NCBI RefSeq assembly: GCF_946886695.1
Contig: NZ_CAMPJD010000024.1
Span: 1 to 58,311 of the forward strand
Direction of reading: 5' to 3'
Length of the DNA: 58,311 bases
Source: an uncultured Pseudoxanthomonas sp.
GTDB lineage: Bacteria; Pseudomonadota; Gammaproteobacteria; Xanthomonadales; Xanthomonadaceae
This document shows positions 33,198 to 42,280 of the stretch, piece by piece. The first letter of the stretch is position 1; the number at the start of each line of letters is the position of its first letter. Below the pieces are notes generated by a model. It was not told the origin of the DNA and made no database searches. It was given only the letters and a program-made list of their open reading frames with translations. The position numbers and the translations under genes were made by a program.

Positions 33198-36100
33198 ATG
33201 TTGAACGGCCTGGTCGAACTGTCCCTGCGCTACAAGTTCCTCATCCTCATTGCCTTCGCGGTGATCGCTTTCCTCGGGATCAGCGCGGTGCGCAATGTGC
33301 CCATCGATGCCTTCCCCGACGTCACGCCCGCGCAGGTCAACATCTACACCGAATCCCCGGGCCTGGCGGCCGAGGACGTCGAGCAGCTGCTGACCACGCC
33401 GGTGGAATCGGCGCTGGCCGGCCTGCCGAAGGTGCAAGAGATCCGGTCGGTCAGCCTGTTCGGTCTGTCCTACGTCTCGGTGTACTTCGAAGACGACATG
33501 GACATCTACTTCGCGCGCCAGCTGGTCAACGAGCGCTTGCAGGAGATCGGCGATCGCCTGCCGGAAGGTTACGGCAAGCCGAGCATGGGCCCGAACTCCT
33601 CCGGCCTGGGCCAGGTGTTCTGGTACACGGTCGAACGCGCTCCGGGTGTCACCAAGCAGCAGGTCAGCGACATGGACCTGCGCACCTGGCAAGAGTGGAC
33701 GGTGCGGCTGGTGCTGCGCACGGCACCCGGCGTGGACGATGTCACCTCCTGGGGTGGCGGCGAGCGCGAATACCAGGTGCACATCGATCCGCAGCGCCTG
33801 TACGCCCGCGGCCTAAGCTTTGCCGATGTCATCGCCGCGTTGCCGGCGAACAACGGCCAGGTCGGCGGTAACGTCATGGACGTGGGGCAAGAACAGTTCC
33901 TCGTGCGTGGCCTGGGCCTGCTCAAATCGGTCGAGGACATCGGTGCGATCGTGCTCAAGGCCGATCACGGTGTGCCCGTGTACCTGCGTGATGTCGCCCG
34001 GGTCATGGAAGCACCGGCGCCGCGCTTTGGCGCGGTCACCCGCGACGGCCAGGAAGTAGTGCTGGGCATGGGCCTGGCGCGCATCAACGAAAACGCCAAG
34101 GACGTGGTCGAAGCGCTCAAGACCAAGCTGGAGGTGGTGCGCAAGGCGCTACCCGAAGGCATGGTGATCAAGCCGATCTACGAGCGCACGGACCTGGTCA
34201 ACAAGGCGGTCGGCACGGCGGTGCGGGCGCTGGTGGAAGGCTCGCTGCTGGTGGCGCTGATCCTGTTCTTGTTCCTGGGCGAGCTGCGCTCGGCGCTGGT
34301 CGTGATCGTGACCTTGCCGCTGGCCATGCTCATTGCCTTTATCGGCATGGGCCAGGTCGGGCTATCGGCCAACCTGATGTCGCTGGCGGGTTTGGCGATC
34401 GGCATCGGCATGATGGTCGACGGTGCCGTGGTGATGGTCGAAAACGCCTTCCGCATCATGGCCGAGCGCCTGGAGCACGGCGAAAAGGTCGACCGCACTT
34501 CGGCGGTGCTGGAAGCAGCCCGCGAAGTGGCCAACCCCATTACCTTCGCGATTGTCATCATCATCGTGGTGTTCTTGCCGCTGTTCTCGCTGCAGGGCCT
34601 GGAAGGCAAGATGTTCAAGCCGATGGCCTTCAACATCGCCTTCGCGATGGCCGGCTCCATGCTGCTGAGCCTCACGCTCATCCCGGTGCTGGCCTCGATG
34701 ATCTTGAAGCCCAAGCCCGAGCGCGACACGTGGCTGGTGGCGCGCATCAAGCGCGGCTACCGCCCGTTGCTGGACAAGGCACTGGCGCGCAAGCGCGTGG
34801 TGGTGATCTCGGCAGGCACGGCCTTGCTGGCGAGCCTGGCGCTGTTCCCGTTCCTGGGCAAGGAATTCATGCCGCAGCTGCAGGAAGGCTCGATCATGTG
34901 GCGCGTCACCGGCATCCCCTCGACCTCGCTCAACGAGTCGATCCGCACCAGCAACACGATCGCGGAAGCTTTCAAGCGCTTTCCGGAAGTGGACACGACG
35001 CTGGCGATGATCGGGCGCGCGGAGAAAGGCGAGACCGCGGACGTCAACTACATGGAGATCTACACCGCGCTCAAGCCGCAGGACGAGTGGAAGACAGGTC
35101 GCGATATCCAGGACCTCGAACAGGCCATGCAGGAGACGCTGGAACAGGTCGTGCCCAACGTGGTACCCGGCTACACCCAGCCGATCCAGATGCGCGTGGA
35201 AGAGCTCATCTCCGGCGTGCGCGCGACCTTGGCCTTGAAACTCTACGGCGAAGACCTGCAACAGCTCGATCAGCTGAGCGGCCAGCTCAAGACCGCGCTG
35301 TCCAAGGTGCCGGGCGTGGCCGACCTGTCGCTGGAAGCGAACGTGGGCAAGCCGCAGATCCGCATCCAGGTCAATCGCCAGGAGTTGGCGCGCCACGGAA
35401 TGAACGCCGAGGAAGTGCTCACCATCGTGCGCAATGGCCTGGGCGGCGAGCCGGTCAGCGTGCTGCTGGACGGGGTCAAGCGCTTCGACATCGCGGTGCG
35501 CCTGAGCGGGCAAACCCGCGGATCGGTGCAGGCGTTGCGGCAGATCCCGCTGCGCACGTCCACCGGCGCGGTCGTGCCCTTGTCGGAAGTGGCTGAAGTG
35601 AGCGTGGCCGAAGGCTATTCCTTCGTGCGCCGCGAGCAGCTGCAGCGTTACGCCGTCATCCAGATGGACGTGCGCGGCCGCGACATCGACGGCTTCGTGA
35701 AGGAAGCCCAAGGGGTCATCGACCAGCAGGTCAAGTTGCCCGCGGGCTACTGGATCGAATGGGGCGGCGCTTTTGAGAACCAGCAGCGGGCGCTGGCGAA
35801 ATTGGCACTGATCGTGCCGGTCACGATCTTCTTCATCTTCGTGCTGCTGTACACCGCGTTCAATTCGGTCAAGTACGCGGCGCTGATCCTGGCCAACGTG
35901 CCCTTCGCCACTATCGGCGGTCTAGTTGCGTTGTTCGTCACCGGCCAATACCTGTCGGTGCCCTCGGCGATTGGGTTTATCGCGGTGTTCGGCGTGGCGA
36001 TGTTGAACGGCATTGTGCTGGTCAGCTTCCTCAACGAACTGCGCGACAAGGGCCTGTCGGTGCGCGAGGCGGTGATTCAGGGCACCGCCCTGAGACTTCG

Positions 36101-36311
36101 TCCGGTGCTGATGACGGCCAGCGTCGCGGTGCTGGGCCTGGTGCCGATGTTGTTGTCGCAAGGCGTGGGCGCCGAGACGCAGCGCCCCTTGGCGACCGTG
36201 GTGGTGGGCGGCCTGATCAGCTCGACCTTGCTGACGCTGATCTTGCTGCCGGTCTTGTACGAATGGATGGAGAACCGGGCCGAACGCAAGGCCCAGGAGA
36301 ACAACGCGTGA
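33198..36311 (+). CDS. czcA: RND heavy-metal efflux pump CzcA
   Basis: This 1037-residue inner-membrane proton/cation antiporter has two repeats of six transmembrane helices and large periplasmic loops. TM4 reads AIGIGMMVDGAVVMVEN: Asp408 and Glu415 of the CzcA proton-relay signature are present, but the position of Asp402 is Gly. Many HME-RND pumps vary there and the variation tracks metal specificity, so Zn/Co/Cd is inferred mainly from the neighbouring czcD and cadA. The stop overlaps the PII-like gene (GTGA). Confidence 0.92.
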   Translation: MLNGLVELSLRYKFLILIAFAVIAFLGISAVRNVPIDAFPDVTPAQVNIYTESPGLAAEDVEQLLTTPVESALAGLPKVQEIRSVSLFGLSYVSVYFEDDMDIYFARQLVNERLQEIGDRLPEGYGKPSMGPNSSGLGQVFWYTVERAPGVTKQQVSDMDLRTWQEWTVRLVLRTAPGVDDVTSWGGGEREYQVHIDPQRLYARGLSFADVIAALPANNGQVGGNVMDVGQEQFLVRGLGLLKSVEDIGAIVLKADHGVPVYLRDVARVMEAPAPRFGAVTRDGQEVVLGMGLARINENAKDVVEALKTKLEVVRKALPEGMVIKPIYERTDLVNKAVGTAVRALVEGSLLVALILFLFLGELRSALVVIVTLPLAMLIAFIGMGQVGLSANLMSLAGLAIGIGMMVDGAVVMVENAFRIMAERLEHGEKVDRTSAVLEAAREVANPITFAIVIIIVVFLPLFSLQGLEGKMFKPMAFNIAFAMAGSMLLSLTLIPVLASMILKPKPERDTWLVARIKRGYRPLLDKALARKRVVVISAGTALLASLALFPFLGKEFMPQLQEGSIMWRVTGIPSTSLNESIRTSNTIAEAFKRFPEVDTTLAMIGRAEKGETADVNYMEIYTALKPQDEWKTGRDIQDLEQAMQETLEQVVPNVVPGYTQPIQMRVEELISGVRATLALKLYGEDLQQLDQLSGQLKTALSKVPGVADLSLEANVGKPQIRIQVNRQELARHGMNAEEVLTIVRNGLGGEPVSVLLDGVKRFDIAVRLSGQTRGSVQALRQIPLRTSTGAVVPLSEVAEVSVAEGYSFVRREQLQRYAVIQMDVRGRDIDGFVKEAQGVIDQQVKLPAGYWIEWGGAFENQQRALAKLALIVPVTIFFIFVLLYTAFNSVKYAALILANVPFATIGGLVALFVTGQYLSVPSAIGFIAVFGVAMLNGIVLVSFLNELRDKGLSVREAVIQGTALRLRPVLMTASVAVLGLVPMLLSQGVGAETQRPLATVVVGGLISSTLLTLILLPVLYEWMENRAERKAQENNA

Positions 36312-36637
36312 AGCAGATCAAAGCCTTCGTCCACCGCAATCGCGTGTCCGACCTGATCCACGAACTGGCCGCCGCCGGGTTCCAGCGGCTGTCGCTGTTC
36401 GAGGTGAAGGGGCTGATGCGGGCGCTCAACGCCCGCGAACAGCAGTTCTCGGTCGAGTTTGGCGGCCAGGTCATCAGCGAGATGCAGATGGAGTTGTTTT
36501 GCGACGATGCCGACCTGCCCAAGGCGCTGGAGATCTTCCAGCGCGTGGGGCGCACCGGCAAGTCCGACGCGGGCTGGCTGTACGTCAGCCCCGTCGAGAC
36601 GGTCCTGATGATCGGCGAACCGAGCAAGGGGTCCTAG
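36308..36637 (+). CDS. PII-like small protein of metal-efflux clusters
   Basis: This 109-residue protein starts at GTG 36308, overlapping the czcA stop. Sequence and length fit the PII-like fold: an N-terminal beta strand KQIKAFVHRNRVSDLIHELAAAGF (read as KQIKAFVHRNRV then SDLIHELAAAGF), a loop (GLMRALNAREQQFS) and a last strand VETVLMI. Such proteins occur after czcA in other bacteria and probably regulate the pump or sense metal or nucleotide. No uridylylation-type T-loop is recognised. Confidence 0.8.
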   Translation: MKQIKAFVHRNRVSDLIHELAAAGFQRLSLFEVKGLMRALNAREQQFSVEFGGQVISEMQMELFCDDADLPKALEIFQRVGRTGKSDAGWLYVSPVETVLMIGEPSKGS

Positions 36638-36638
36638 C

Positions 36639-37535
36639 ATGGGCGGCGGCCACGACCACGGCTCCGGCGCGATCCGGCACGAACGACCGCTGTGGTGGGC
36701 CTTCGGGCTCACCACCGTCTTCCTGGTCGCGGAAGTTGTCGGTGGCTTGATGACCAACAGCTTAGCGCTGCTGTCCGATGCCGCGCACATGGGCACTGAC
36801 GTGATCGCGCTGGCGATCTCGTTGGTGGCCGTGCGCCTGAGTCGACGTCCGCCCGATGCCAAGCGCACCTACGGCTACGCGCGTCTGGAAGCGATTGGCG
36901 CGCTGATCAATGGCGGCATGCTGTTCCTGGTCGCCGGCTACATCTTGTGGGAGGCGGTGGGGCGGTTTCGGGCCCCGCCGCCGGTCGCCTCCACCGGCAT
37001 GCTGGTGATCGCCGCGCTCGGCCTGGCGGTGAACTTGATATCGATGCGCCTGCTCAAGGCCGGCAGCGGCGAGAGCCTCAACGTCAAGGGCGCGTACCTG
37101 GAAGTGTGGGCCGACATGCTCGGCTCGCTCGGCGTCATCGTCGGCGCCGTGATCATCATGGCCACGAACTGGACGCTGGCCGATCCGATCATCGCTGTGC
37201 TGATCGGCCTGTGGGTCTTGCCGCGCACCTGGACCTTGGTGCGCGAGGCCGGCCAAGTGCTGATGCAAGGCGCGCCGCATGGATTGAACGTTGATACGGT
37301 GCGCGACCTGATGCTGGCGCACCCCGGCGTGCAGACGGTGCACGACCTGCACATCTGGGCGTTGGGCTCGAAGGAACCGATCTTGACTGCGCACGTGGTC
37401 GTCGCGGACCCGGCGCAGAGCGCCGAGTCGGTGCGGCGCTCCCTGCTGGCGGCACTAGACGAAAGCTTCGGGATCGAACACGCCACCTTGCAGGTGGAAG
37501 GCGCCGATGCGGGCGAAGGAGAACAGCATGCCTGA
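36639..37535 (+). CDS. czcD: Cation diffusion facilitator CzcD
   Basis: This 298-residue protein begins with a short His-rich tail (MGGGHDHGSG), then six transmembrane helices with the CDF metal-site motifs SLALLSDAAHMGTDV (H..D) in TM2 and VWADMLGSLGVI (D..D equivalent) in TM5, and a cytoplasmic C-terminal domain with HDLHIWALGS. It exports Zn/Cd/Co from the cytoplasm in exchange for protons. It starts 1 bp after the PII-like gene and overlaps cadA. Confidence 0.94.
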   Translation: MGGGHDHGSGAIRHERPLWWAFGLTTVFLVAEVVGGLMTNSLALLSDAAHMGTDVIALAISLVAVRLSRRPPDAKRTYGYARLEAIGALINGGMLFLVAGYILWEAVGRFRAPPPVASTGMLVIAALGLAVNLISMRLLKAGSGESLNVKGAYLEVWADMLGSLGVIVGAVIIMATNWTLADPIIAVLIGLWVLPRTWTLVREAGQVLMQGAPHGLNVDTVRDLMLAHPGVQTVHDLHIWALGSKEPILTAHVVVADPAQSAESVRRSLLAALDESFGIEHATLQVEGADAGEGEQHA

Positions 37536-39813
37536 CCGAGACCATGGCGATCACGCCGGCCACGATCACGCGCACGATCACGGCCACAAGGGCCACGGCC
37601 ACGCAGGTCACACCCACGCGCATGGCTCGCAGGACGCGGCGCCGACCGGTCCGGATGCCGCCCCGAGCGCAGCGCTGTTTCGGGTGCCGACCATGGATTG
37701 CGCCGCCGAGGAAAGCGAGATTCGTCGGGCCTTGGCCAAGGTGTCCGGCGTGCGGGGATTGAGCTTCAACTTAGGTGCGCGCACGGTGCGCATCGACGCG
37801 GACGAAAGCACCCTGCCCGCCGCCCTCGCCGCGCTGCGCGACGCAGGCTTCGACGCGCAGCCGCTCGCCGCGTTGGAGAAAGGTTTCGACGCCGCGCCCG
37901 TGGTCGAGAGCAAGTGGCGCTTGGGTGCGGCCCTGGCTTTGGCGATCGGCGCCGAGCTGATCGAGTTCTATGCGCCGTCCAAGGGTCTGAGCGCCGGCAT
38001 CGGCCTGGGCATGGTGCTGTCGCTGGCGGCGATCGTGCTGGCGGGCGCGTCGACCTACCGCAAGGGCTGGGCGGCGCTGCGGCGCGCCCGCTTCAACATC
38101 AACGCGCTGATGACGGTGGCGGTGACCGGCGCCTTCCTGATCGGGCAATGGCCGGAAGCGGCGATGGTGATGGCGCTGTATGCCATCGCCGAGCTGATCG
38201 AGGCGCGCTCGCTCGATCGCGCCCGCAATGCGATCAAGAGCTTGCTGGACCTGGCGCCGGACACGGCCGAGGTACAGCAAGCCGACGGCGCGTGGCAGGA
38301 GGTGCCCGCGCAAGGGGTCGCAGTCGACCAGATCGTGCGCGTGCGCCCCGGCGCACGCATCGCGCTCGACGGCGTGGTGACGACCGGCAACAGCGCGGTC
38401 AACCAGGCCCCGGTCACCGGCGAGAGCATTCCGGTTGACAAGGCCCCGGGCGATCCGCTCTTCGCCGGCACCATCAACGAAACCAGCATGCTGGAGATGC
38501 GCGTGACCGCGCCCGCCAGCCAATCCACCCTGGCGCGCATCATCCACGCGGTCGAAGAGGCGCAAGGCTCGCGCGCCCCGACCCAGCAGTTCGTCGATCG
38601 CTTTGCCGCGGTTTACACGCCGGTCGTGTTCCTGCTCGCGATTGCCGTCGCGCTGCTCGCGCCGTGGCTCTTGCACCTGACCTGGTGGCAAGCGATCTAT
38701 AAGGCCTTGGTGCTGCTGGTTATCGCCTGCCCGTGCGCACTGGTGATTGCCACACCGGTGACCCTGGTCAGCGGCCTGGCCGCGGCCGCGCGGCGCGGCA
38801 TCATTGTCAAAGGCGGCGCTTACCTGGAAGGCGCGCGCAACCTGCAGGTCATCGCGCTGGACAAGACCGGCACGATCACCGAAGGCAAGCCGAGCCTGGT
38901 CGCCACCGAGGTGCGCAGCACGACGCTGCCTGAAGCCGAGGTGCTGCGCCGGGCCGCTCTGCTCGCGGCGCATTCGGACCATCCGGTGTCGCGGGCGATC
39001 GCGGCGGGCTTGCCTGCCGCGTCCGGTGCGATCAAAGACTTCACTGCCCTGCCCGGCCGCGGCACCCAGGGCGGCGTGGAGGGCGAGGTGCTGGTCCTGG
39101 GCAACCACCGCCTGATCGAGGATCGGCAGCAATGCAGCGCCGCGCTGGAAGAGCGCCTGGCCGAGCACGAACGGCAAGGCCGCTCGGTCACCTTGCTCGC
39201 CTCGACCACGGAAGTACTCGCACTGTTTGCGGTGGCAGACACGATTAAGGCGACCTCGCGCGAGGCGCTCACTGCCTTGCATGCCCAAGGCGTGCGCTCG
39301 GTGATGCTGACCGGCGACAACACCGCCACGGCGCTTGCCATCGCGACGCAGGCCGGCATCGACGACGCCCGCGGCGACTTGCTGCCCGAGGACAAGCTCA
39401 AAGCCATCCAGTCGCTGCAGTTCGACCATGGCCAAACCGGCATGACGGGGGACGGCATCAACGACTCGCCCGCCTTGGCGCAGGCCGACATTGGCTTTGC
39501 GATGGGCGGCGCCGGCACCGACACCGCGATGGAAGCCGCCGACGTGGTGATCATGAACGATGATCTGCGGCGCATCCCGGAACTGATCGACCTGTCGCGG
39601 CGCACCTACCGCGTGCTGATGCAGAACATCTATCTGGCCTTGGCCGTGAAGGCGGTGTTCTTCGTGCTCGCCGTGCTGGGCCACGCGACCATGTGGATGG
39701 CAGTATTCGCCGACATGGGCGCCAGCTTGCTGGTGGTGTTCAACGGTCTGCGTTTGCTGCGGACCGCGACACCGACCTCGACTGGCGGCACAGGCGGGAG
39801 CAAGGAGCATTGA
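37528..39813 (+). CDS. cadA: Zn/Cd/Pb P-type ATPase (CadA/ZntA)
   Basis: From ATG 37528, seven bases after an AAGGAG site, the protein has 761 residues. A His/Asp-rich tail precedes an HMA-like domain with MDCAAEE in place of CxxC. The membrane metal site CPC (IACPCALVIATP), the phosphorylated Asp in DKTGTITEG, the HP locus SDHPVSR and GDGIND are all intact. It exports divalent soft metals with ATP. ATG 37507 is possible but lacks a comparable ribosome site. It overlaps czcD by 8 bases and shares its stop region with the next gene. Confidence 0.95.
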   Translation: MPDRDHGDHAGHDHAHDHGHKGHGHAGHTHAHGSQDAAPTGPDAAPSAALFRVPTMDCAAEESEIRRALAKVSGVRGLSFNLGARTVRIDADESTLPAALAALRDAGFDAQPLAALEKGFDAAPVVESKWRLGAALALAIGAELIEFYAPSKGLSAGIGLGMVLSLAAIVLAGASTYRKGWAALRRARFNINALMTVAVTGAFLIGQWPEAAMVMALYAIAELIEARSLDRARNAIKSLLDLAPDTAEVQQADGAWQEVPAQGVAVDQIVRVRPGARIALDGVVTTGNSAVNQAPVTGESIPVDKAPGDPLFAGTINETSMLEMRVTAPASQSTLARIIHAVEEAQGSRAPTQQFVDRFAAVYTPVVFLLAIAVALLAPWLLHLTWWQAIYKALVLLVIACPCALVIATPVTLVSGLAAAARRGIIVKGGAYLEGARNLQVIALDKTGTITEGKPSLVATEVRSTTLPEAEVLRRAALLAAHSDHPVSRAIAAGLPAASGAIKDFTALPGRGTQGGVEGEVLVLGNHRLIEDRQQCSAALEERLAEHERQGRSVTLLASTTEVLALFAVADTIKATSREALTALHAQGVRSVMLTGDNTATALAIATQAGIDDARGDLLPEDKLKAIQSLQFDHGQTGMTGDGINDSPALAQADIGFAMGGAGTDTAMEAADVVIMNDDLRRIPELIDLSRRTYRVLMQNIYLALAVKAVFFVLAVLGHATMWMAVFADMGASLLVVFNGLRLLRTATPTSTGGTGGSKEH

Positions 39814-40154
39814 TGAGCGATCGACTGCGCACGGCCATTCGCGACGAGTGGCAACAGGCCCGCCGGGCTAGCGACGATGGCGATGCCGACCGCGCCTTCG
39901 CTCACCTGGAGCGCGCGCACATCCTGAGCCAGCGGCTGACCCTCATGCACGTGCGCACGCACCTGGCGATGCTGGCCTGGGGATGGCGGCGCGGCGATTG
40001 GCGCGAGGTGCTCGGCCAGCTCTCGCGCACGCTGGCCGCGGCATGCTTCTCCCGGATCTGGGTGCCTTTGGGCAACACGGGCGGCGCGAAAGTTAGTGCC
40101 TTCCAGCCGATGAACGTTCCAGATGACCTGAAGGCTTTTCTCGTGGACAGGTAG
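39813..40154 (+). CDS. DUF3703 protein of metal-resistance operons
   Basis: This 113-residue protein matches DUF3703 by its central segment AFAHLERAHILSQR...MHVRTHLAMLAWGWRRGDW and by position: the family is repeatedly found beside cad and czc genes. The ATG shares its A with the cadA stop. Function is unknown; it is cytoplasmic by composition. It ends the metal cluster. No merR- or two-component-type regulator is visible in the cluster. Confidence 0.82.
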   Translation: MSDRLRTAIRDEWQQARRASDDGDADRAFAHLERAHILSQRLTLMHVRTHLAMLAWGWRRGDWREVLGQLSRTLAAACFSRIWVPLGNTGGAKVSAFQPMNVPDDLKAFLVDR

Positions 40155-40231
40155 CGATCGCCCCCGGCTTAGCAGAAGGCTGCCATTACAATCAGTGGTC
40201 AAGAGCCTACGGGTCGAATCGGGTCTGAAAA

Positions 40232-40846
40232 ATGGAAGTGGCTAGAGCAGAGGAGCTTTTGTGCCACCTGGCCGACGCGGTGGACTTTGCGCCCTTTGAT
40301 CGGTCCGACCGGGTTCTCCTAAGCAGAACTTTGGCGATTACTTCGCTGCACTTTGCTGCTTCGGTTCGACATCTATGCGCAGCGCACATGGCGCTCGGTT
40401 CGGCCGCAGTTCTCCGCAGCCAGTTTGAAGCATTGCTCCGGGGCATCTGGACGCTCCACTGTGCAAGCGATGGTCAGGTCGAGAAACTCTCATCCAGTTT
40501 GTCGACCGAATCCCAACAGGCCACGAAGAACATCGCTCAGGCGGCGGAGATGATGGGCGCCATCGAGAAGGTGCCGCATCTATCCAACCTGCTGATCTCA
40601 CTGCGCGAGTTCAAGGACAGCTCGTGGCTCCCTCTGAATTCGTTCGTTCACTCTGGGATTCACGCGGTCCATTGGACAAAAGTCGAACCACCGCCGGCGC
40701 TCCTGGACCAGATGTTCCGCAGCAGCAACGGGCTTGCTGTCCTCGCGTTTCAGCATCTGGCCATTCTCACCGGCCGGGCTGGGTTACAGAGCGAAGTCAT
40801 TGCGGTGTGCGCCGCGTATTCGAGCTGCCTACCCCGTCCCCGGTAG
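40232..40846 (+). CDS. Unknown protein, DUF5677/DUF6988-like
   Basis: This 204-residue, mostly helical protein has the segment AAVLRSQFEALLRGIWTLHCA (read as AAVLRSQFEALLRG then IWTLHCA), reminiscent of the R-x-x-x-E helix of DUF5677-type proteins. It has neither a signal peptide nor membrane helix. The region around it is visibly less GC-rich than the czc cluster. It stands alone between the metal cluster and the transposition genes. The 210 bases after it, to 41056, contain nothing I can support. Confidence 0.62.
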   Translation: MEVARAEELLCHLADAVDFAPFDRSDRVLLSRTLAITSLHFAASVRHLCAAHMALGSAAVLRSQFEALLRGIWTLHCASDGQVEKLSSSLSTESQQATKNIAQAAEMMGAIEKVPHLSNLLISLREFKDSSWLPLNSFVHSGIHAVHWTKVEPPPALLDQMFRSSNGLAVLAFQHLAILTGRAGLQSEVIAVCAAYSSCLPRPR

Positions 40847-41056
40847 GCCGTACTCGACCGCCGACGCTACTTTCGCCCGAGGACGACGGGAGCCTAATCA
40901 GGCTTCAGAATTTTCCTACAGGCAACGGCGAACTTTTCCGATTGGCGTTTGCGCTAAACACGGTCAGCATGAATTCGCCGGGAAGACACGCGCTGCGATC
41001 TCCGCCGCTCTGCTTCACCAAGCGCAACGCCCTTGAGCAAGGCGTGCTTCCCGGCA

Positions 41057-41833
41057 TCAGTTGCCGCCCCCAGCTTCCCTCGGCAGCGGTTTGAGGGCAG
41101 CCAACGACGGAACTACGTCCCAGTAATCCAGGTCCTTGCGTGCTAGGTGGCGAACGAACATGCGCCCGAGCGCGCTGCGCGGCGAACGGTTGAACGGCGG
41201 CAACGTTGCCTGACTCCACTGTCCGCCGCGCACGAACCCCACCCGTCGGCGCAACTCCGAATAGATTGCATCGCGAATCGTGGCCGGGTCGCCGCCGGGC
41301 TGCTGCTGGGCGAGCGAGCCGCCGTGACGCACGGCGGCCCACACGCAGTAACGCCACTGCGAAATTGTCAGCTGCCCTTCCAACTGCCGGTGGACGTAGG
41401 CCAGATCCCGCGCCCACCCCGGGGCGAAGTGATGCTTGGCCAGTTGCTGTTCGAAGAAGGATTCGGCCTCGTCCAGACTCAGCTCGTCCCAGTACTGCAG
41501 CCGGCAGGACAAGCCCGCTTCACTGTACGGAACGTCTTCAAGAAAGTCGGTCAGCGCCCGCGACAGGTTGGCCCGGGCATAGGCGGGCCAGGCGTAGCGC
41601 CATTGCAGGCCTTCCAGGGGCGTGTCCTCGGCATCGGGGCGCAGCGGCCAGCGCGTCTCCGGCCACGGCACTTCGATGATCTTGAAGTCGCGCAGAAAGC
41701 CCAGCAAGACCAAAGTCGCCCGGGTGGTCGGTGCGATCGGCAGCCGGGCGTCCGTCCCGTAGGTCAGCGCAAGCAGGTACCACGCGCCACGCACGCCCAG
41801 CTCTTCGACGCTTGGCGGGGCGGGCGTCGCCAT
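41057..41833 (-). CDS. Unknown cargo protein, divergent from XRE regulator
   Basis: This 258-residue protein without signal peptide has a Trp/Tyr/Arg-rich composition (WPETRWPLRPDAEDTPLEG, LQWRYAWPAYARANLSRAL). The N-terminal part (EELGVRGAWYLLALTYG) may form a winged-helix-like fold, but I recognise no family. It is transcribed away from an XRE regulator across a 93-bp gap with a small palindrome, so the two may be a regulator-target pair. Toxin or defence roles are conceivable but unsupported. Confidence 0.68.
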   Translation of the reverse strand: MATPAPPSVEELGVRGAWYLLALTYGTDARLPIAPTTRATLVLLGFLRDFKIIEVPWPETRWPLRPDAEDTPLEGLQWRYAWPAYARANLSRALTDFLEDVPYSEAGLSCRLQYWDELSLDEAESFFEQQLAKHHFAPGWARDLAYVHRQLEGQLTISQWRYCVWAAVRHGGSLAQQQPGGDPATIRDAIYSELRRRVGFVRGGQWSQATLPPFNRSPRSALGRMFVRHLARKDLDYWDVVPSLAALKPLPREAGGGN

Positions 41834-41860
41834 GGGCCATCTGCCGCAATTGTCCGGCCT

Positions 41861-41875
41861 CTAAGAATAACTTAG
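41861..41875. promoter_or_regulatory. CTAAG-N5-CTTAG palindrome
   Basis: A perfect 5-bp inverted repeat with a 5-base AT-rich spacer sits in the divergent gap between the unknown gene (start 41833) and the XRE regulator (start 41927 or 41939). It has the size of an XRE-family operator and may also overlap the promoter. Confidence 0.45.
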
Positions 41876-41926
41876 TATCCCCGGAGCGCGAACCACCGCA
41901 CCCTAGGGCCCGGTCCAGACACGGGT

Positions 41927-42280
41927 GTGGCGGCGGCGATGGCATCGAAGCGAGCCATCTTTGCGGTGCGATTGGCGCAGGCGCGCGAGCGTCTGGGCTG
42001 GTCACAGGTGGAGCTCGGGCGTCGGGCGGGTTTCGAGCCTTCGGTGGCAAGTCCGCGCATCAATCAGTACGAAAAAGGCGTGCACGTGCCCCACCACACC
42101 ACGGCACAACGCTTGGCCAAGATCCTCGGGGTCCCGACCGCCTTCCTATTTGCTGAAGACGAGCACCTGGCGCGGCTGCTGCTGGCCTGGGCCGAGGCGA
42201 GCCCGGACCAGCGCAAGAAGTTGCTGCAGCAGGCCGAAGCCTTGGCCAAGCCCGCGGCCAAGAAGAAGCCGCGCGCCTAG
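41927..42280 (+). CDS. XRE-family transcriptional regulator
   Basis: This protein has 117 residues from GTG 41927 or 113 from ATG 41939. Residues 10-75 are a Cro/CI-type HTH (FAVRLAQARERLGWSQVELGRRAG...INQYEKGVHVPHHTTAQRLAKILGVP), followed by a helical tail that ends in KKKPRA. It converges on tniQ2 with a 4-base overlap. It probably controls the divergent unknown gene, itself, or both. Confidence 0.85.
   Translation: MAAAMASKRAIFAVRLAQARERLGWSQVELGRRAGFEPSVASPRINQYEKGVHVPHHTTAQRLAKILGVPTAFLFAEDEHLARLLLAWAEASPDQRKKLLQQAEALAKPAAKKKPRA

Noticed and set aside
37771..39810. A 679-residue minus-strand frame
   Set aside because: It is the antisense of cadA; the plus strand shows all P-type ATPase motifs.
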